Assembly: GCA_963210315.1 (NCBI GenBank)
Contig: OY723246.1
Span: 496,001 to 560,000 of the forward strand
Direction of reading: 5' to 3'
Length of the DNA stretch: 64,000 nucleotides
DNA from: Rhynchopus euleeides
Lineage: Eukaryota; Euglenozoa; Diplonemea; Diplonemida; Diplonemidae
The position numbers were made by a program, and so were the translations under genes. Positions 21,762 to 32,019 of this stretch are shown here, in pieces. Numbering within the stretch: position 1 is the stretch's first letter; each line of letters begins with the position of its first letter. Below the pieces are notes generated by a model that was given only the letters and a program-made list of their open reading frames with translations, did not search any database and had not been told where the DNA came from.

Positions 21762-23787
21762 CGGATACCCCTGTGTTGTGTACAGCACCTCCTGCCCAGG
21801 CCTGTTGTGGTGTGGTGTGGTGATGTTCTGCTGATGTGGTGTGACATGTTGGGCCCCACATGCGGCGGGGTGCTGGCTGTTCGGCTAACGTCATGAAAGG
21901 GGGGGTGGGTGGGTGGGGTGGGGCGGCCCTGTATCGGGTGCGGTTTTGCCGTTGAGTTGCTTGTTTGGCTAGGAGCAGCGGCGGGGAGGGTGGGTGGGCG
22001 GGGCGGCATGCAGGCACAATGCATGCCACGCCTAGAGCAGGGCTGCTCCAGGGTTGCCCCATGCGTCCTGCGCTCTGCAAATATATTCGCGCGGGTCGGT
22101 GTGAAAGATGCACGAAGGACGCACGCTGGAGGTGACAAGTTGTATACCCGGGGGGTCAACTGGTATTCGAATCCAAGTGACCCTGTGACCAATGTCGTGC
22201 ATTCTCAAGGCATACACAGAAGAACAGGTTACGACATCGGCTACACCTCCAAAGCTGACTAATCTGCGTGTGGTGCAAATCTGAAGGAGGGGCGTCGAAA
22301 GTGCGCGTGTCTATCCCAACCCTTTTATACCCCACAGGGGAATGGGTGTGCTTGGGAAGTGCCCTTCCTCAACGTTGGCTCCGCCTCACCTCTCAAAAAC
22401 AAAACAGAAAAGCGGCACTTCCGCGCCGCTGGAGGATCTCCTGATGCATACAGAGATACCCTGAGGCAGCAGGCGCACTGGAGCGCAAATCACCCCATCG
22501 CACCCACTCCCCTCAGGGCATCAGCAGCACACACCCGCGGTACGCAAGGGGGTGACAAGGGGCTTGGCTAGAAAGAAGATGCCCTGGGTCCGTCCCTCAA
22601 CATAATCTCTGCCCGCAGAGGCTCCGTTTGCATTGCATGTTGGCGCAAAAAAGTATGAGTTACTAAACAGTTAGTCGAAGAAATGCATGGGGAGGGGTGT
22701 GCATGTGTCGGGGGGGAAGGGGGGGGGGGGTAGTCGTTTATCCTTCTTTGGCTGGGTCCCCCCAGCCCATCCCACACCAGCCCACCACCCGGCCCTCCCG
22801 CCCATCGTTTGCCAATAAAAGTAGTGCCGGATGTGCGCCGCCTTGTATGTGCCATGTATTTTGTTACGATACAGGGTCAGACGTGGCTGCTAGAAACATG
22901 TTTGATTTGCTGTGCCCGCTTCCAACTCAAATTCCCGCCCGTGAAAGGGGGAGAGGTTGTTGCGCTTCAGTGAGAGCGATTGAAAAATGAGTTCACCTCT
23001 TCGAAAGCCGAGCAGTTTCAGGGTGTGTCGCACAGGGTCTCATCAAGGAGGTTTGTGTTGCACGGCACACGCGAGAGCCTGCGGGCTGGCACGTTGAGGC
23101 TTTGTGACAAACAGGGGTGGTGTGCAGGTTGCCCTCTGTGGAAGGCACAGCACACCAAACCAGCTGCCCCAAATTAGAAGCGGATGGGGGGGGGGGGGGA
23201 AGGGAAAGGAAGCCCCTATTCAACCTGGGGGGGGGTGAAATATCCCCCTGTCAATCCTTCTCTGACGACTTGGGTTTGGATGTGTGTTGTTGCCACCTCC
23301 ACACCTCAAGACGAAGAGAAAAAGGGGGTCCCGCGCGGTGAAAAGAAGTTTCCGGAGGATTGCTTGCTGTCTGGCTGCGCCAAACTGCCCGGGGAGAGAG
23401 AGGGGGGGGGGGATGGGGGGGGACAAACATGAATCCTACTGCCGAAAAAAAACAAAGGCACAAACAAAACCAGCGGGACAGAGTGAGGCAGAGAGAGGAG
23501 GCTGTGGCATTGCGTAGCAACACCACACACCCCCCACCCCACCCCACCCCACTGGCGTGCTGTGTTTGTTTTTTTTTGATCCGATGGTCTTCACACCCCA
23601 GGCACAAGCGGCGCACACACTGGCTATGAATATTGGTCCGAAGGGAGAGAGGCACACAGGGGCGATGGATCGGGATGAGATGGGGCTTGAAAACCAAAGG
23701 CGCATGCTTGCTGTTTGCTGATCAACGAACAGCGAACCGAACGCCTCTACGCATGTGGGCGGCTCTGCTCTCTTTTATCGTCTACCA
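21762..23787. other. No supported gene between two minus-strand genes
   Basis: Should contain the 3' untranslated region of the deiodinase-like gene and the 5' flank of the four-exon gene. G runs at 21899, 22718-22729, 23187-23198 and 23400-23425. I looked for a SECIS core (ATGA...AA...GA) on the minus strand below 23788 and found no convincing one. Confidence 0.5.
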
Positions 23788-24855
23788 CTATGCAGCCTGG
23801 CGCGCCGATGCGGCAACAACCTCACCAAGGTGATGCCTCCAGGATTCCAGCCAGCGGGTCACCTCCGTCGGGTCGTACGCCGCATCCTCCGGAAAGGCAA
23901 TGTACTCCATCTTCCCCTTGTGGATGATGTAGAACCTCTCAGGCCACGCCGCATATGCGTTGTTAAAGTCGTTGTCAATGTGGTCCGTCACGCTCGGCAT
24001 CTTCCAGCCAAGGTCCTCCCAGCACTTCACCGCACACTGGATGCGGTACTCCTGCGTGGGGTGCTGGAGGAACGACACCCGATCCCCCAGAGGCCACTGG
24101 TCCACAGCATGCGCCTCCCGGATGTAGATGTGCAGAAAGTCAACCGCGGAGCCCCACTCCTCGTAGGAATTGTTCCAAAACGAGGAGAGGACCCGAAACG
24201 GGGGTCAGCTGTACGACCCACCCACGATCACCAGCGGGCGGTCCCCCTTGAGGTAGTCGCTCAGCATCTTCTGCTCCCCAGAGGTGGTGACGAGGCGTGC
24301 GTCGGTGAAGGCATCACCCACCTTGAGGTCACCCGCGCGGGAGACGTCGTGGCGGATGTAGAGCGGCACGGCACGCACCTCCTCGTCATCGCGGTGGTGG
24401 TGGCGCTGGGTGTGCCACAGGCGCAGAGACTTCTCGCAGGCAGGGAGGTCGTATTCCCACAGGAGCTGCTTCTGCAGGTTTGCCGTCACGTCGCTGTTGA
24501 AGGGGACCTCGTGTTTGGAATACTCCTCCTGTGTCTCCTTGCAGGTGCGGAGCTCGTTCTCGCGTGCGTACATCTGCATCACAACCTCCCGGGGGAGCTT
24601 CGCGTTGCGGAGGACGCTGCGCTCGACGCAGACATCGACAACATCCCCGTTGTGCACGACATCCTTCTGCAGCAGATCCGCCCCGCCCCGCTGCATCGAC
24701 ACAACAGCAGTCTCAATGGCACGCCCGAACTGCACAAGCGCCTCGCACAGCCCCTTCGGCACCGCCTCCACAGCAGGCAACCCCCCCTCCGGAAGCTCCA
24801 CCTTCGCCTCCTTGTCCTTCGTGCCGTTCAGCCGCACGCGGCATGTGAAGGGCAT
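23788..24855 (-). CDS. Iodothyronine-deiodinase-like selenoprotein (355 aa, Sec217)
   Basis: The ATG at 24855 follows AAG after a pyrimidine tract. The frame meets TGA at 24205-24207 and continues to TAG at 23788. Around the TGA it reads GGSYS-U-PPF, then VDFLHIYIREAHAVDQWPL and YAAWPERFYIIHKGKMEYI. These match the deiodinase family, which has a Sec-Pro-Pro-Phe active site, an E-A-H motif with the His near the active site, and an (F/Y)ERLYVI strand. So TGA is read as selenocysteine; the motifs continue in the same frame, which rules out a chance stop. Residues ~185-345 form the thioredoxin-like domain. Residues 1-180 are an extra hydrophilic N-terminal region with no membrane segment, unlike vertebrate deiodinases. 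The family removes iodine from iodinated tyrosine compounds by reduction; the substrate here is unknown. No SECIS element was located. Confidence 0.85.
24205..24207 (-). other. Selenocysteine TGA codon
   Basis: In-frame TGA flanked by codons for GGSYS and PPFRVL. It sits exactly where deiodinases carry selenocysteine. Protein similarity continues on both sides in one frame. Confidence 0.85.
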
Positions 24856-25116
24856 CTTGGGGGGCGGGTGCGGTGGGTGGGGGTGAGGGTGAGAGAGGGA
24901 GATGGGGCAGGAGGCTGTGTAAGGGAGAGGCTGCGGATGCGCTGCCCTTCCTCCCCCCGGCACACAGCCCGGGGCTGGGGGGGGGATGCGGGGTTGTGTT
25001 GTGTGTAGTGTTGCCTGAGGGTGGTGTGGGGGGTGGGGGTGGGTGGAGAGAGGCCTGCCAAGGGTCACCCGCACAACGTGGGAGGGAGGGGTGGGGGTGG
25101 GGGGGGGGGGGGGGTA

Positions 25117-25353
25117 GGGGGGGTCAAATGCCACCCTTTTACGTGGACAAACACGATTTTTCAAAAAACCGGCGCAGAGGCCCCAAAGCCCCCGTAAACC
25201 CTCCAAACCCCCCCAGATCGGTCCGGAAACCCATCGAACCCCACTTTTCCACCATTCCGGGCACCTCAGGTGCCCGAATTGGGGTACCTAATTTTCGTGC
25301 CACCGTTTGGTACCACACAGTGTCACTGAGGGGGGGTTAGGAAAGGATACGCA
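25117..25353 (+). repeat. Left terminal inverted repeat of the transposon
   Basis: Complementary to 27535-27764 over nearly its whole length, from GGGGGGGTCAAATG to AGGAAAGGATACGCAC. It holds the subterminal word ACAAACACGATTTTT, also found at the end of the 57761 element, and the GGGCACCTCAGGTGCCC palindrome. Confidence 0.9.
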
Positions 25354-25408
25354 CCACAGACACCCACAATCATCTGCAGAGTGCTGTGAATACCGCACAA
25401 ACACAAGA

Positions 25409-27514
25409 ATGGGCCGCACGGTTGCTCGGAGTGCGAACGCCATCGCCGCGGCGAGGAAGTTCGTCGGCCAGCTGCCCGTGGAGCTGTGTGGGGCACGGTG
25501 GTGCAATTTGAACGCGCAGCGGGCGCGCATACTCAGGCGCACGCGCGGGGCCCCCACGAAGGAGGCCTTTTTAAAGGCCCTTTCGCGGATCGGTGCGCGG
25601 AAGACGCGGGTGCAGTGCGAAGGGAAACGAGAGTTCCGGTGGTGTGTGAACTGCGATCACACAGTTCGCCCGATGGCAAAGGGCGCGAGCGCGGGTGAGG
25701 GGCCAGTGGAGAATACAACCGATGAAGACAGCGACAGCGACAGTGGCAGTGTCAATCAAAGCGACAGCGACAGCGACAGCGACCCCGAGGACGCTACGAC
25801 TCCGAAAACCTCGAGTCCGGGAGTGTACTCCGCAAGCGCGTATAGACGATTACACGCCAAATATAAGCGCTTGCGACAGCGGTGTCTTGTGACACCGACC
25901 TCCCTCTACAACAAGGAGGGGGGCTACAGCGCCGGTGTGGCAACGGCGCTGACAGTGCTGCGAGGGTGGGGGATCGGCGCGAAGAGCTGTGGCGAGGCTC
26001 TGAGCGACATCCTGGAGTGCATCCTTGGCACTCGTGGGAAGGGGCGCAACATCAGTGCGGCGACAGTCAAACGCACTGATGCGTGGGCAGGTCCAATGAG
26101 TACTGATCGGTTCCTGACGAAGCTTCGTGAAAAAGGAGGGCAGGTGCAGACGTGCATGGACACCTCGTCGGGTGCGCGCTCGCAGCAAGGGGTGAAGTAC
26201 TCGCAGGTCTCGTTCTCTGCTGCAAGCCCTGAGACCGGCAGGGTGCTCCAAGTCGTGGCCGACAGCTCCGTCGGGGAGGGAAGCCGTGCCATCGACAAGG
26301 TGCCCCAGATCCAGCGTGTTCTGCTGGCGGCGACGGAGGCCGGCTTTCAAAAACCATCACTGTGTCTGACTGATCACGAATCAACGGCCAAAGCTGCCTG
26401 TGTCCTTGGAGGGTTGATACCTTCGGGGTGCTCGTCGCACAAGTGGAAGCACACCATTGAATCGGTTGATATCAACACCACCACCCAAGCTGCGATCGAG
26501 ACGCTTCACACCGCTTGCTGTCCTAAAAGCACGAACGCCACCACATCGACGGGAATCAAGATGGTATCAACACTCTTCGCAACAAAAGGAGGCATTCCAA
26601 AGGGGTTTACGTTGGGAAGGCAGGTGGGAAACAAATATGGGTGGCTATGCCGTTCCTGCGCGGCAGTGCTCCACAACCGGGATGTATTGACCAAGGCTGT
26701 TGAGCGACGCGAGCTGTACATTCCGGGAAGCAACGCACTCAGTGTGCTGTTGTGTGACGACATTGTGCCAGAGTTGGTGGTTGCTGCGGTCTGCTTTGCC
26801 TGGTACAAGAGTACGTATGTACTGCTGAAAGGGTGCAAATTGCGTGGCGAGATGAATGTCACGGAAGCCCGCAAACTCTACCCGACCCTCCGAGGGTGGC
26901 TCGTGACTCTTTCGCGTGTGAAAAGCAAGTTTCCACAGTGGATATTTGAGACGGCAGGGCGCAACCCCCTTGGCATGCAGCAAGCCCAGGAGCACTTCGA
27001 CTCTACATGCGCAAGCCGCCTTCGGGGATCAGTGGCACGCATGATCGAGACTTTTGATCGCTTTGTGGCTCATGACACGGATCTCCCGCCAGAGGCTGCC
27101 AAAGACCTTCCACACTCGAACGACTTCATTGAGGGAGCGCATGGTACAGTCGGCTTGCTGAGTGAGGATCTTCCCGGCTGCAACCCAGAGAGGATTGCGA
27201 GCATTGCGCAGCGAAAACACAACCGCAGGGCACTCTTTGAGATTGGGGTCCCGCTTGTGCCGAGCGAAGAGACGTACTCATCCTACAAGGAGAGGAAATT
27301 GAACTCAGATGAGGACGTTCACTTGAGAATACATCGCACCACAATGAAGCAGCAGCTGCGGACTGAGTACACCAAGCTCTCTGTGGCTGAACTGCGGGAC
27401 AAAGCAGCTGAGCACGACCTGCCTGTGCGACAGGGAGGGAAGTACATAATCAAACCAAAGCTCATCGAAGACCTGATCGATGCCACCTACATGGCGCCTG
27501 ATGACGAGTTCTAG
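25409..27514 (+). CDS. Transposase, probable DDE type, with C-terminal SAP-like domain (701 aa)
   Basis: Starts at ATG 25409 (MGRTVARSANA) and ends at TAG 27512. Residues 1-90 are basic with paired Cys (WCVNC) and could bind DNA; 104-129 is a Ser/Asp repeat. Candidate acidic catalytic residues are D251 (TCMDTSSGA), D322 (CLTDHES) and E575 (NDFIEGAHG), with C341-x2-H344-x3-H348 after the second Asp. This layout is reminiscent of Kolobok-type transposases, but the flanking site is TA in a G run, not TTAA, so the superfamily is left open. Residues ~657-691 (LSVAELRDKAAEHDLPV...) fit a SAP DNA-binding motif. The frame is intact and the TIRs match, so the element may be active. Catalytic residues are my assignment. 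Confidence 0.75.
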   Translation: MGRTVARSANAIAAARKFVGQLPVELCGARWCNLNAQRARILRRTRGAPTKEAFLKALSRIGARKTRVQCEGKREFRWCVNCDHTVRPMAKGASAGEGPVENTTDEDSDSDSGSVNQSDSDSDSDPEDATTPKTSSPGVYSASAYRRLHAKYKRLRQRCLVTPTSLYNKEGGYSAGVATALTVLRGWGIGAKSCGEALSDILECILGTRGKGRNISAATVKRTDAWAGPMSTDRFLTKLREKGGQVQTCMDTSSGARSQQGVKYSQVSFSAASPETGRVLQVVADSSVGEGSRAIDKVPQIQRVLLAATEAGFQKPSLCLTDHESTAKAACVLGGLIPSGCSSHKWKHTIESVDINTTTQAAIETLHTACCPKSTNATTSTGIKMVSTLFATKGGIPKGFTLGRQVGNKYGWLCRSCAAVLHNRDVLTKAVERRELYIPGSNALSVLLCDDIVPELVVAAVCFAWYKSTYVLLKGCKLRGEMNVTEARKLYPTLRGWLVTLSRVKSKFPQWIFETAGRNPLGMQQAQEHFDSTCASRLRGSVARMIETFDRFVAHDTDLPPEAAKDLPHSNDFIEGAHGTVGLLSEDLPGCNPERIASIAQRKHNRRALFEIGVPLVPSEETYSSYKERKLNSDEDVHLRIHRTTMKQQLRTEYTKLSVAELRDKAAEHDLPVRQGGKYIIKPKLIEDLIDATYMAPDDEF

Positions 27515-27534
27515 CCCGTCAGAAATGTGGTATT

Positions 27535-27764
27535 AGTGCGTACCCTTTCCTAACCCCCCCCTCAGTGACACTGTGTGGTACCAAACGGTGGCACGAAAAT
27601 TAGGTACCCCAATTCGGGCACCTGAGGTGCCCGGAATGGTGGAAAAGTGGGGTTCGATGGGTTTCCGGACCGATCTGGGGGGGTTTGGAGGGTTTACGGG
27701 GGCTTTGGGGCCTCTGCGCCAGTTTTTTGAAAAATCGTGTTTGTCACCCCCATTTGATACCCCC
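27535..27764 (-). repeat. Right terminal inverted repeat of the transposon
   Basis: Inverse of 25117-25353; begins 21 nt after the transposase stop codon and ends ATACCCCC at the flanking TA. Confidence 0.9.
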
Positions 27765-27966
27765 TAGGGGGGGGGGCCCCCGGGGGGGGGGGGGGGGTGG
27801 GGACTGTCCTTTGAACCTCGCAGATCAGCACGTGTCGCATGCCCCTTTTGGAATATCTGCCGGAAAAACAAGAGGAGGAGGAGGAGGGGGGGGGGGTGAG
27901 AGAGTGAGTGAGTGAGTGAGAGGGGGGAGGGGTGACAGAGAAGAAGGAATGGGGAAGGCGGAAGGG

Positions 27967-28051
27967 AGAAGGGAAGACAAGGAAGGAAGTGATGAGCCTG
28001 CAGAGAAAGAGAGAGAGAGAGAGGGGGGGGGGGGGGGAGGTATGGTGTGTG
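27967..28051 (+). repeat. Direct repeat flanking the inverted 797-bp unit, left copy
   Basis: AAGGGAAGACAAGGAAGG through the GA and GT tracts is repeated at 28865-28958, so the structured unit sits between two copies of this block, as in a tandem array. Confidence 0.7.
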
Positions 28052-28864
28052 TGTGTGTGGTTATAAAGTTTTAAGGCGGTGTCGCCCTGCACGGGCAGTA
28101 GCACCTCCCCTTCAGTATCGCACTCCCGAAGGATTCCCCAACACGACGTGACACCGGTTTCGACGCGTACTCTTCGTACCCCTCCCCCCGGCCGCGTCTC
28201 TTCAGCGAAGAACCGGGGATAATCGGACCAGGGCTAGCTAAACCCTGGTGGTGTCACGGGTGGGGTTGGAGAGGGAGAAAAGGAAGAAATGAAGTTGCGA
28301 AAAAGTCAAACACTGACACGTGAAATCAATAAAAAGGGTGGTATATATCGCCCCCTTGCTGCGACGAAGACACTAAATAGTCAGGCCGCTTCAAGAGTCT
28401 TGAGGGCTTGAAGGAAGAAACAGGTTGCTGATGAGTCTCAGGAGCAGGCACCTTTTGTCCGCCCACATGACCTTCGCCCGAAGGCGAACCTCGTCCAGCT
28501 TGGCTCGATCGCCACAGAGAAGGGGATCATTCTCCGCTGTGGTGAATATCTTAAAAACCGAGGGTGCAGAGGTGGGGCAGCCCACTGGTGCGACAGCAGA
28601 CCGCCCCCGGATAGCTATAACTAGTGCATAGGAAGCATACGACGGCACACGCAACAGATGCCGAAGGCACAACGGCGGGTCACTTTTAACCACCAGAGGA
28701 GTGGCACTCCCGAGGGGTGGGGTAGGGGGGGTAGTCACAACACTTTCGAAGGAAGAAAAGGGGCAAATGGGATGTTTTGTGCAAGGTAGAAAGGAAGTCA
28801 CAACATGAGGCAGGGGGGATTGCTCATCAGGCCTGGGGGAATAGAGGGTTTGTGTGTGGTTATA
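28052..28864 (-). repeat. 797-bp structured repeat unit, inverted complete copy
   Basis: Reverse complement of 1770-2580 over parts A and B, with small indels. All hairpins noted there are kept. It is bounded on both sides by TTATA next to a GT/CA tract. Confidence 0.75.
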
Positions 28865-28958
28865 AGAAGGGAAGACAAGGAAGGAAGTGATGAGCCTGCA
28901 GAGAAAGAGAGAGAGAGAGGGGGGGGGGGGGAGGTATGGTGTGTGTGTGTGTGTGTGT
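28865..28958 (+). repeat. Direct repeat flanking the inverted 797-bp unit, right copy
   Basis: Matches 27967-28051 apart from the lengths of the GA, G and GT tracts. Confidence 0.7.
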
Positions 28959-29049
28959 GCCTAAAGGCTGTGCCTTTCTTCCTCGGTTTTTTTGTGGGGG
29001 TTTGTGGGTCGACTGGGGGGGGGGGGGGGGGGGGGGGGCTTGTTGATCA

Positions 29050-29190
29050 CCTTCGTTGACGCTTCTACACACAAAACCCTGAAATGATAATCACACCCTG
29101 AGCCTGATGAAGGGTGGGGTTGGTGTATACAGCACTTTTGGATGCTTGCTGTGGTGGGTGACTTTCTGCTCACACGAGTGTGCGAAATAA
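29050..29190 (+). repeat. Dispersed repeat family 1, copy 3
   Basis: CGTTGACGCTTCTACACAC, CCTGATGAAGGGTGGGGTT and CTCACACGAGTGTGCG in the same order as at 436-629, with about 15% differences. Confidence 0.7.
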
Positions 29191-30841
29191 AAAGTTTCCA
29201 GGAAAACCGCGTTGTTCGTTCGGCGTCGAAAAACCATGCCGGCCACAGCGTGATAGTCACATACACACACACACACACACACCCCGGAATGAATGCGGGT
29301 GTGAATTGCATAAAGGGTTTGACACCACCACCACCCTCTCTCACTTCACCCAATTTTCATGTGAAAAACGAACGAACCGCATCTCACCACAGGCCTGTAA
29401 CCTGCAGATAAGCTCGGCCCTCCTTTCAGCAGGGTTGATGTCGAGGGGGTGGGGAAGAGAAGAGAAACCGGTGAATTGACGATAAACAAGCCCAAGCCAC
29501 TCTCCCAGCTTGTATTTTGGTTGTGATACATTTGATCCCCTCTGCTCGCAGGGCGTGCGGAAGAAAAGCTTCACTGCGCTCGTTCTGCACTTTTTTTTGC
29601 CACCGTTTCCTTGATGCGTTGACGCTTCCACACTCACACTCCTGCTGATGATGATGGTGTCCTGAGTGAGGAGCACAAGGAACAAAGTGCATGACACTTT
29701 CCGCCCGCATTGTAGTGTGCTGAATAAAGAGAGGGGGGGGTGTACGGTCTGGTGTAGCTGAGATTCAGAGAAGTCCCGCATTCCCCAAGGCTGGCAGCAA
29801 ATTTTTACTGCACTTTACTGCACTTTATTTTACTGCATTTTACTGCATTTTATTGTATTTTATTTTCCGGATTTTTGGATAAAGTGCATGGTCCTTAGTG
29901 GTGCCTTGGGCTTCGCATACGTACAGCTGGGAGGACCACTATGGACAGGCCAAATGCTGGAGTCACACCCACTTTACAGAGGTGCAGCCACGTCTGCAAG
30001 TTTGCGGACAGCCGCAAACCCGCAGAAGATGGCAAAAAGTACCGCTCCTGCACGGAGGTTCTCCTGAAGGTCACAGGGACGCACCAAGGCTCCGGCAGAG
30101 AATGCAGGCCGGGATGGATGTGCCCTGCCTATGTTGGGTCGGTGGGTTCGCAGGACCTGATCGGTGCGGCCTCCGCCTGGCTTCAGTCCTGCTTTGAGTG
30201 CTTTCAGTCCGCTCTGATGTCCAGCCTCCCCGAACGGGATGGTGAAGAACCCGTACGCCAGAGCTCAGCTGTACAACGTCCGAGGAAGGTGGACTGCCCA
30301 CCGCACACCGCCGTGCTGGTCCGCCCTGCTGCGCCTGCGGTGCTGGGGTGCGCCTGCTGCCTGATTGGCCCCGGCACTCGGAAGCAGCATCAAGCATGCC
30401 GAACAGCAGCAGGGCGGGCCTGGCGGGGGCACTGCCTTGGTGGCCTTGTGTTGGCCAGAGTGGGCGGATCAGGGTCCCCTGGCACGGCAGGTCAGCATCC
30501 TGCCCACCGTCACGCCGAGCCACCCCTACAACACGCTCTCCTGCACTTTATTGCACTTTACTGCATTTTACTGCACTTTACTGCATTTTATTGCACTTTA
30601 TTTTATTTTATGTTTTTTATTTTTAAAATGCAGCATTTGTCCAGCCTTGGCATTCCCCCCCCCCCCCCATGTCGCTCAGCAGCGCAGCCACAGCTCAGCA
30701 GAGCTGTGCCAGCTGCACTGCATTTCTTTGAGGGGTTTTCTTTTTTTGCATTTTTTTATTTCTTTCCGAGCGGAGGAGGAAGGAGAAGGAAGGAGACGAG
30801 TGTGGGGTGAGTAACTTACTCTTCATACTTATTCTGATTAA
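29191..30841. other. No supported gene; TGCACTTTA tracts flank a GC-rich segment
   Basis: Two irregular tracts of TGCACTTTA/TGCATTTTA words in the same orientation (29805-29870 and 30540-30615) enclose about 670 bp of GC-rich sequence with open frames on both strands. It could be an insertion bounded by a duplicated simple repeat. No domain recognised. Confidence 0.4.
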
Positions 30842-31833
30842 TGGTGCCCCTGACGACCCCATATTGCGTAGTTTGTGCGTAGTGAAAAGGGGGGGGGGGG
30901 TCTCATTTTTTGATTTACTCAGCCATTCTCTGTCTCTATGCCGGGACCCCAAACTCAAGGAGTTCTTGCTGTTCCGGGGTCAGTGAGGGTGCAGGCGCTT
31001 CAGGTGCTGCAGGTTCTTCAGGTGCTGCAGCGCTGGCAGCCTTCGGTGCGGGTTTCGACGCAGTCTTTGCAGGTCTCTTTGGGGGTGCCCTTTGGCGCGG
31101 TGCCTGCTTCAGCTCGTCGGGTGGAAGCATCAACGCATCATTAAGCGGTGCCTGCTTCAGCTCCTCCGGGTGGAAGCGTCAACGCATCATTAAGGAAGAA
31201 GGAAGCACAGTTGCTACGCTTTTTTGCAGCTGCAGGAAACGACACCATACCCAACAACAATCCCCAGACCGTCGAGGGAGAGTGGGCGCCTGGATCCCGT
31301 GACACAGATCTCTAGTGCCGTTGTGATCCCCTCGGATAACGTCTCCTGGACGTTGTCAGCGGAGGTTGCCTGTGTGGCGGTGACCTCCGTATACCCCGCG
31401 GGATCCAGTGCCAGTAGCGCCTTCTTCAGCTTTTCGTCGACCCCTCGGCCGACGCTCTCCTTGATGTCAAGGGCCACCTTCAGGGTGGCACCTCGCAGCG
31501 CCCTGAAGGCTGTGATCGTATCATCATTCACAATCTCGAGGGTGTTCTACGCGGCTCCTGGAACTCACTTCCTTCTCAGGTGTTTCTGGGCATGGGGCAA
31601 CCTTGCCCAGGTGTTTCTGGAGTCCCGCCCCACATGTCGTGCGTTCTTTCGTACGGTGTATAGTGAGTTCTGGCAATAATTTTTTGCTCGGTCAGCGCAG
31701 TGCCTCCAGTCCTGTCTCAGTAGCCACACAGAAAGGGGGACCAAAAAAAACTGGGGGGGGACCAAAAAGCGAGACCCCCCCCCCAGATTGCGTAGTTTGT
31801 GCGTAGTGAAAAAGGGGTAAATCAGGGGCACCA
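30842..31833 (-). mobile_element. 992-bp TGGTGCC transposon, copy 1 (inverted)
   Basis: Ends TGGTGCCCCTGA and TCAGGGGCACCA; inner termini share TTGCGTAGTTTGTGCGTAGTG. The length equals copy 2 at 52224-53215 and the sequences differ at only a few bases. It carries a 105-codon open frame and a 65-codon Ala/Pro/Lys-rich frame, no transposase. Flanks (ATTAA / AGACT) show no target-site duplication, unlike copy 2. Confidence 0.8.
31214..31531 (-). CDS. Open frame inside the 992-bp element (105 aa)
   Basis: Reads NDDTITAFRALRGATLKVAL at the start and keeps its frame in copy 2 with a single residue change. It opens with GTG, not ATG, so it is likely a fragment of a longer captured gene. No domain recognised. 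Confidence 0.3.
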   Translation of the reverse strand: MNDDTITAFRALRGATLKVALDIKESVGRGVDEKLKKALLALDPAGYTEVTATQATSADNVQETLSEGITTALEICVTGSRRPLSLDGLGIVVGYGVVSCSCKKA

Positions 31834-32019
31834 AGACTGATATTTTCTTTTTTTTTTGGGGGGGGGGGGGTGGAGAAGGGAAGGGATGAGGATGAGGATG
31901 GGGAAGGGGGGGGGCAGGGCTGTAAATAAGGTTTGGGGGTCAGGAGTCGGGAGTCGGTTATTTACAGTCACCTAAGGTACCTGGGGTGGGGGGCTGGGGG
32001 GGACGGGCGGTCTCAAACC

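Larger units (their letters stand above)
25117..27764 (+). mobile_element. Intact TIR DNA transposon, G-run/TA target family (2648 bp)
   Basis: Inverted termini of about 235 bp start GGGGGGGTCAAATG on the left and GGGGGTATCAAATG on the right and enclose one transposase gene. TA (25115-25116 and 27765-27766) flanks both ends, and outside the TA is a G run on the same strand on each side, so the target was G-run/TA/G-run. The right end lacks the CCACCCTTTTACG segment of the left end, an asymmetry. Both termini contain the palindrome GGGCACCTCAGGTGCCC. Two fold-back derivatives lie at 34407 and 40384. Confidence 0.85.

Noticed and set aside
23000-23100. ATGA...AAA...GTGA on the minus strand as a SECIS element
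   Set aside because: The stem pairing around it is poor and it lies about 750 nt past the stop; too weak to annotate.
24856-25206. Upstream extension of the deiodinase-like frame to 25206
   Set aside because: It is Pro/His low complexity and runs into the transposon terminus; the ATG at 24855 begins the conserved-looking protein and follows a splice-acceptor-like AG.
29941-30810. 289-codon plus-strand frame
   Set aside because: Its last third is the TGCACTTTA tract and C run; the first part has open frames on both strands and no domain.
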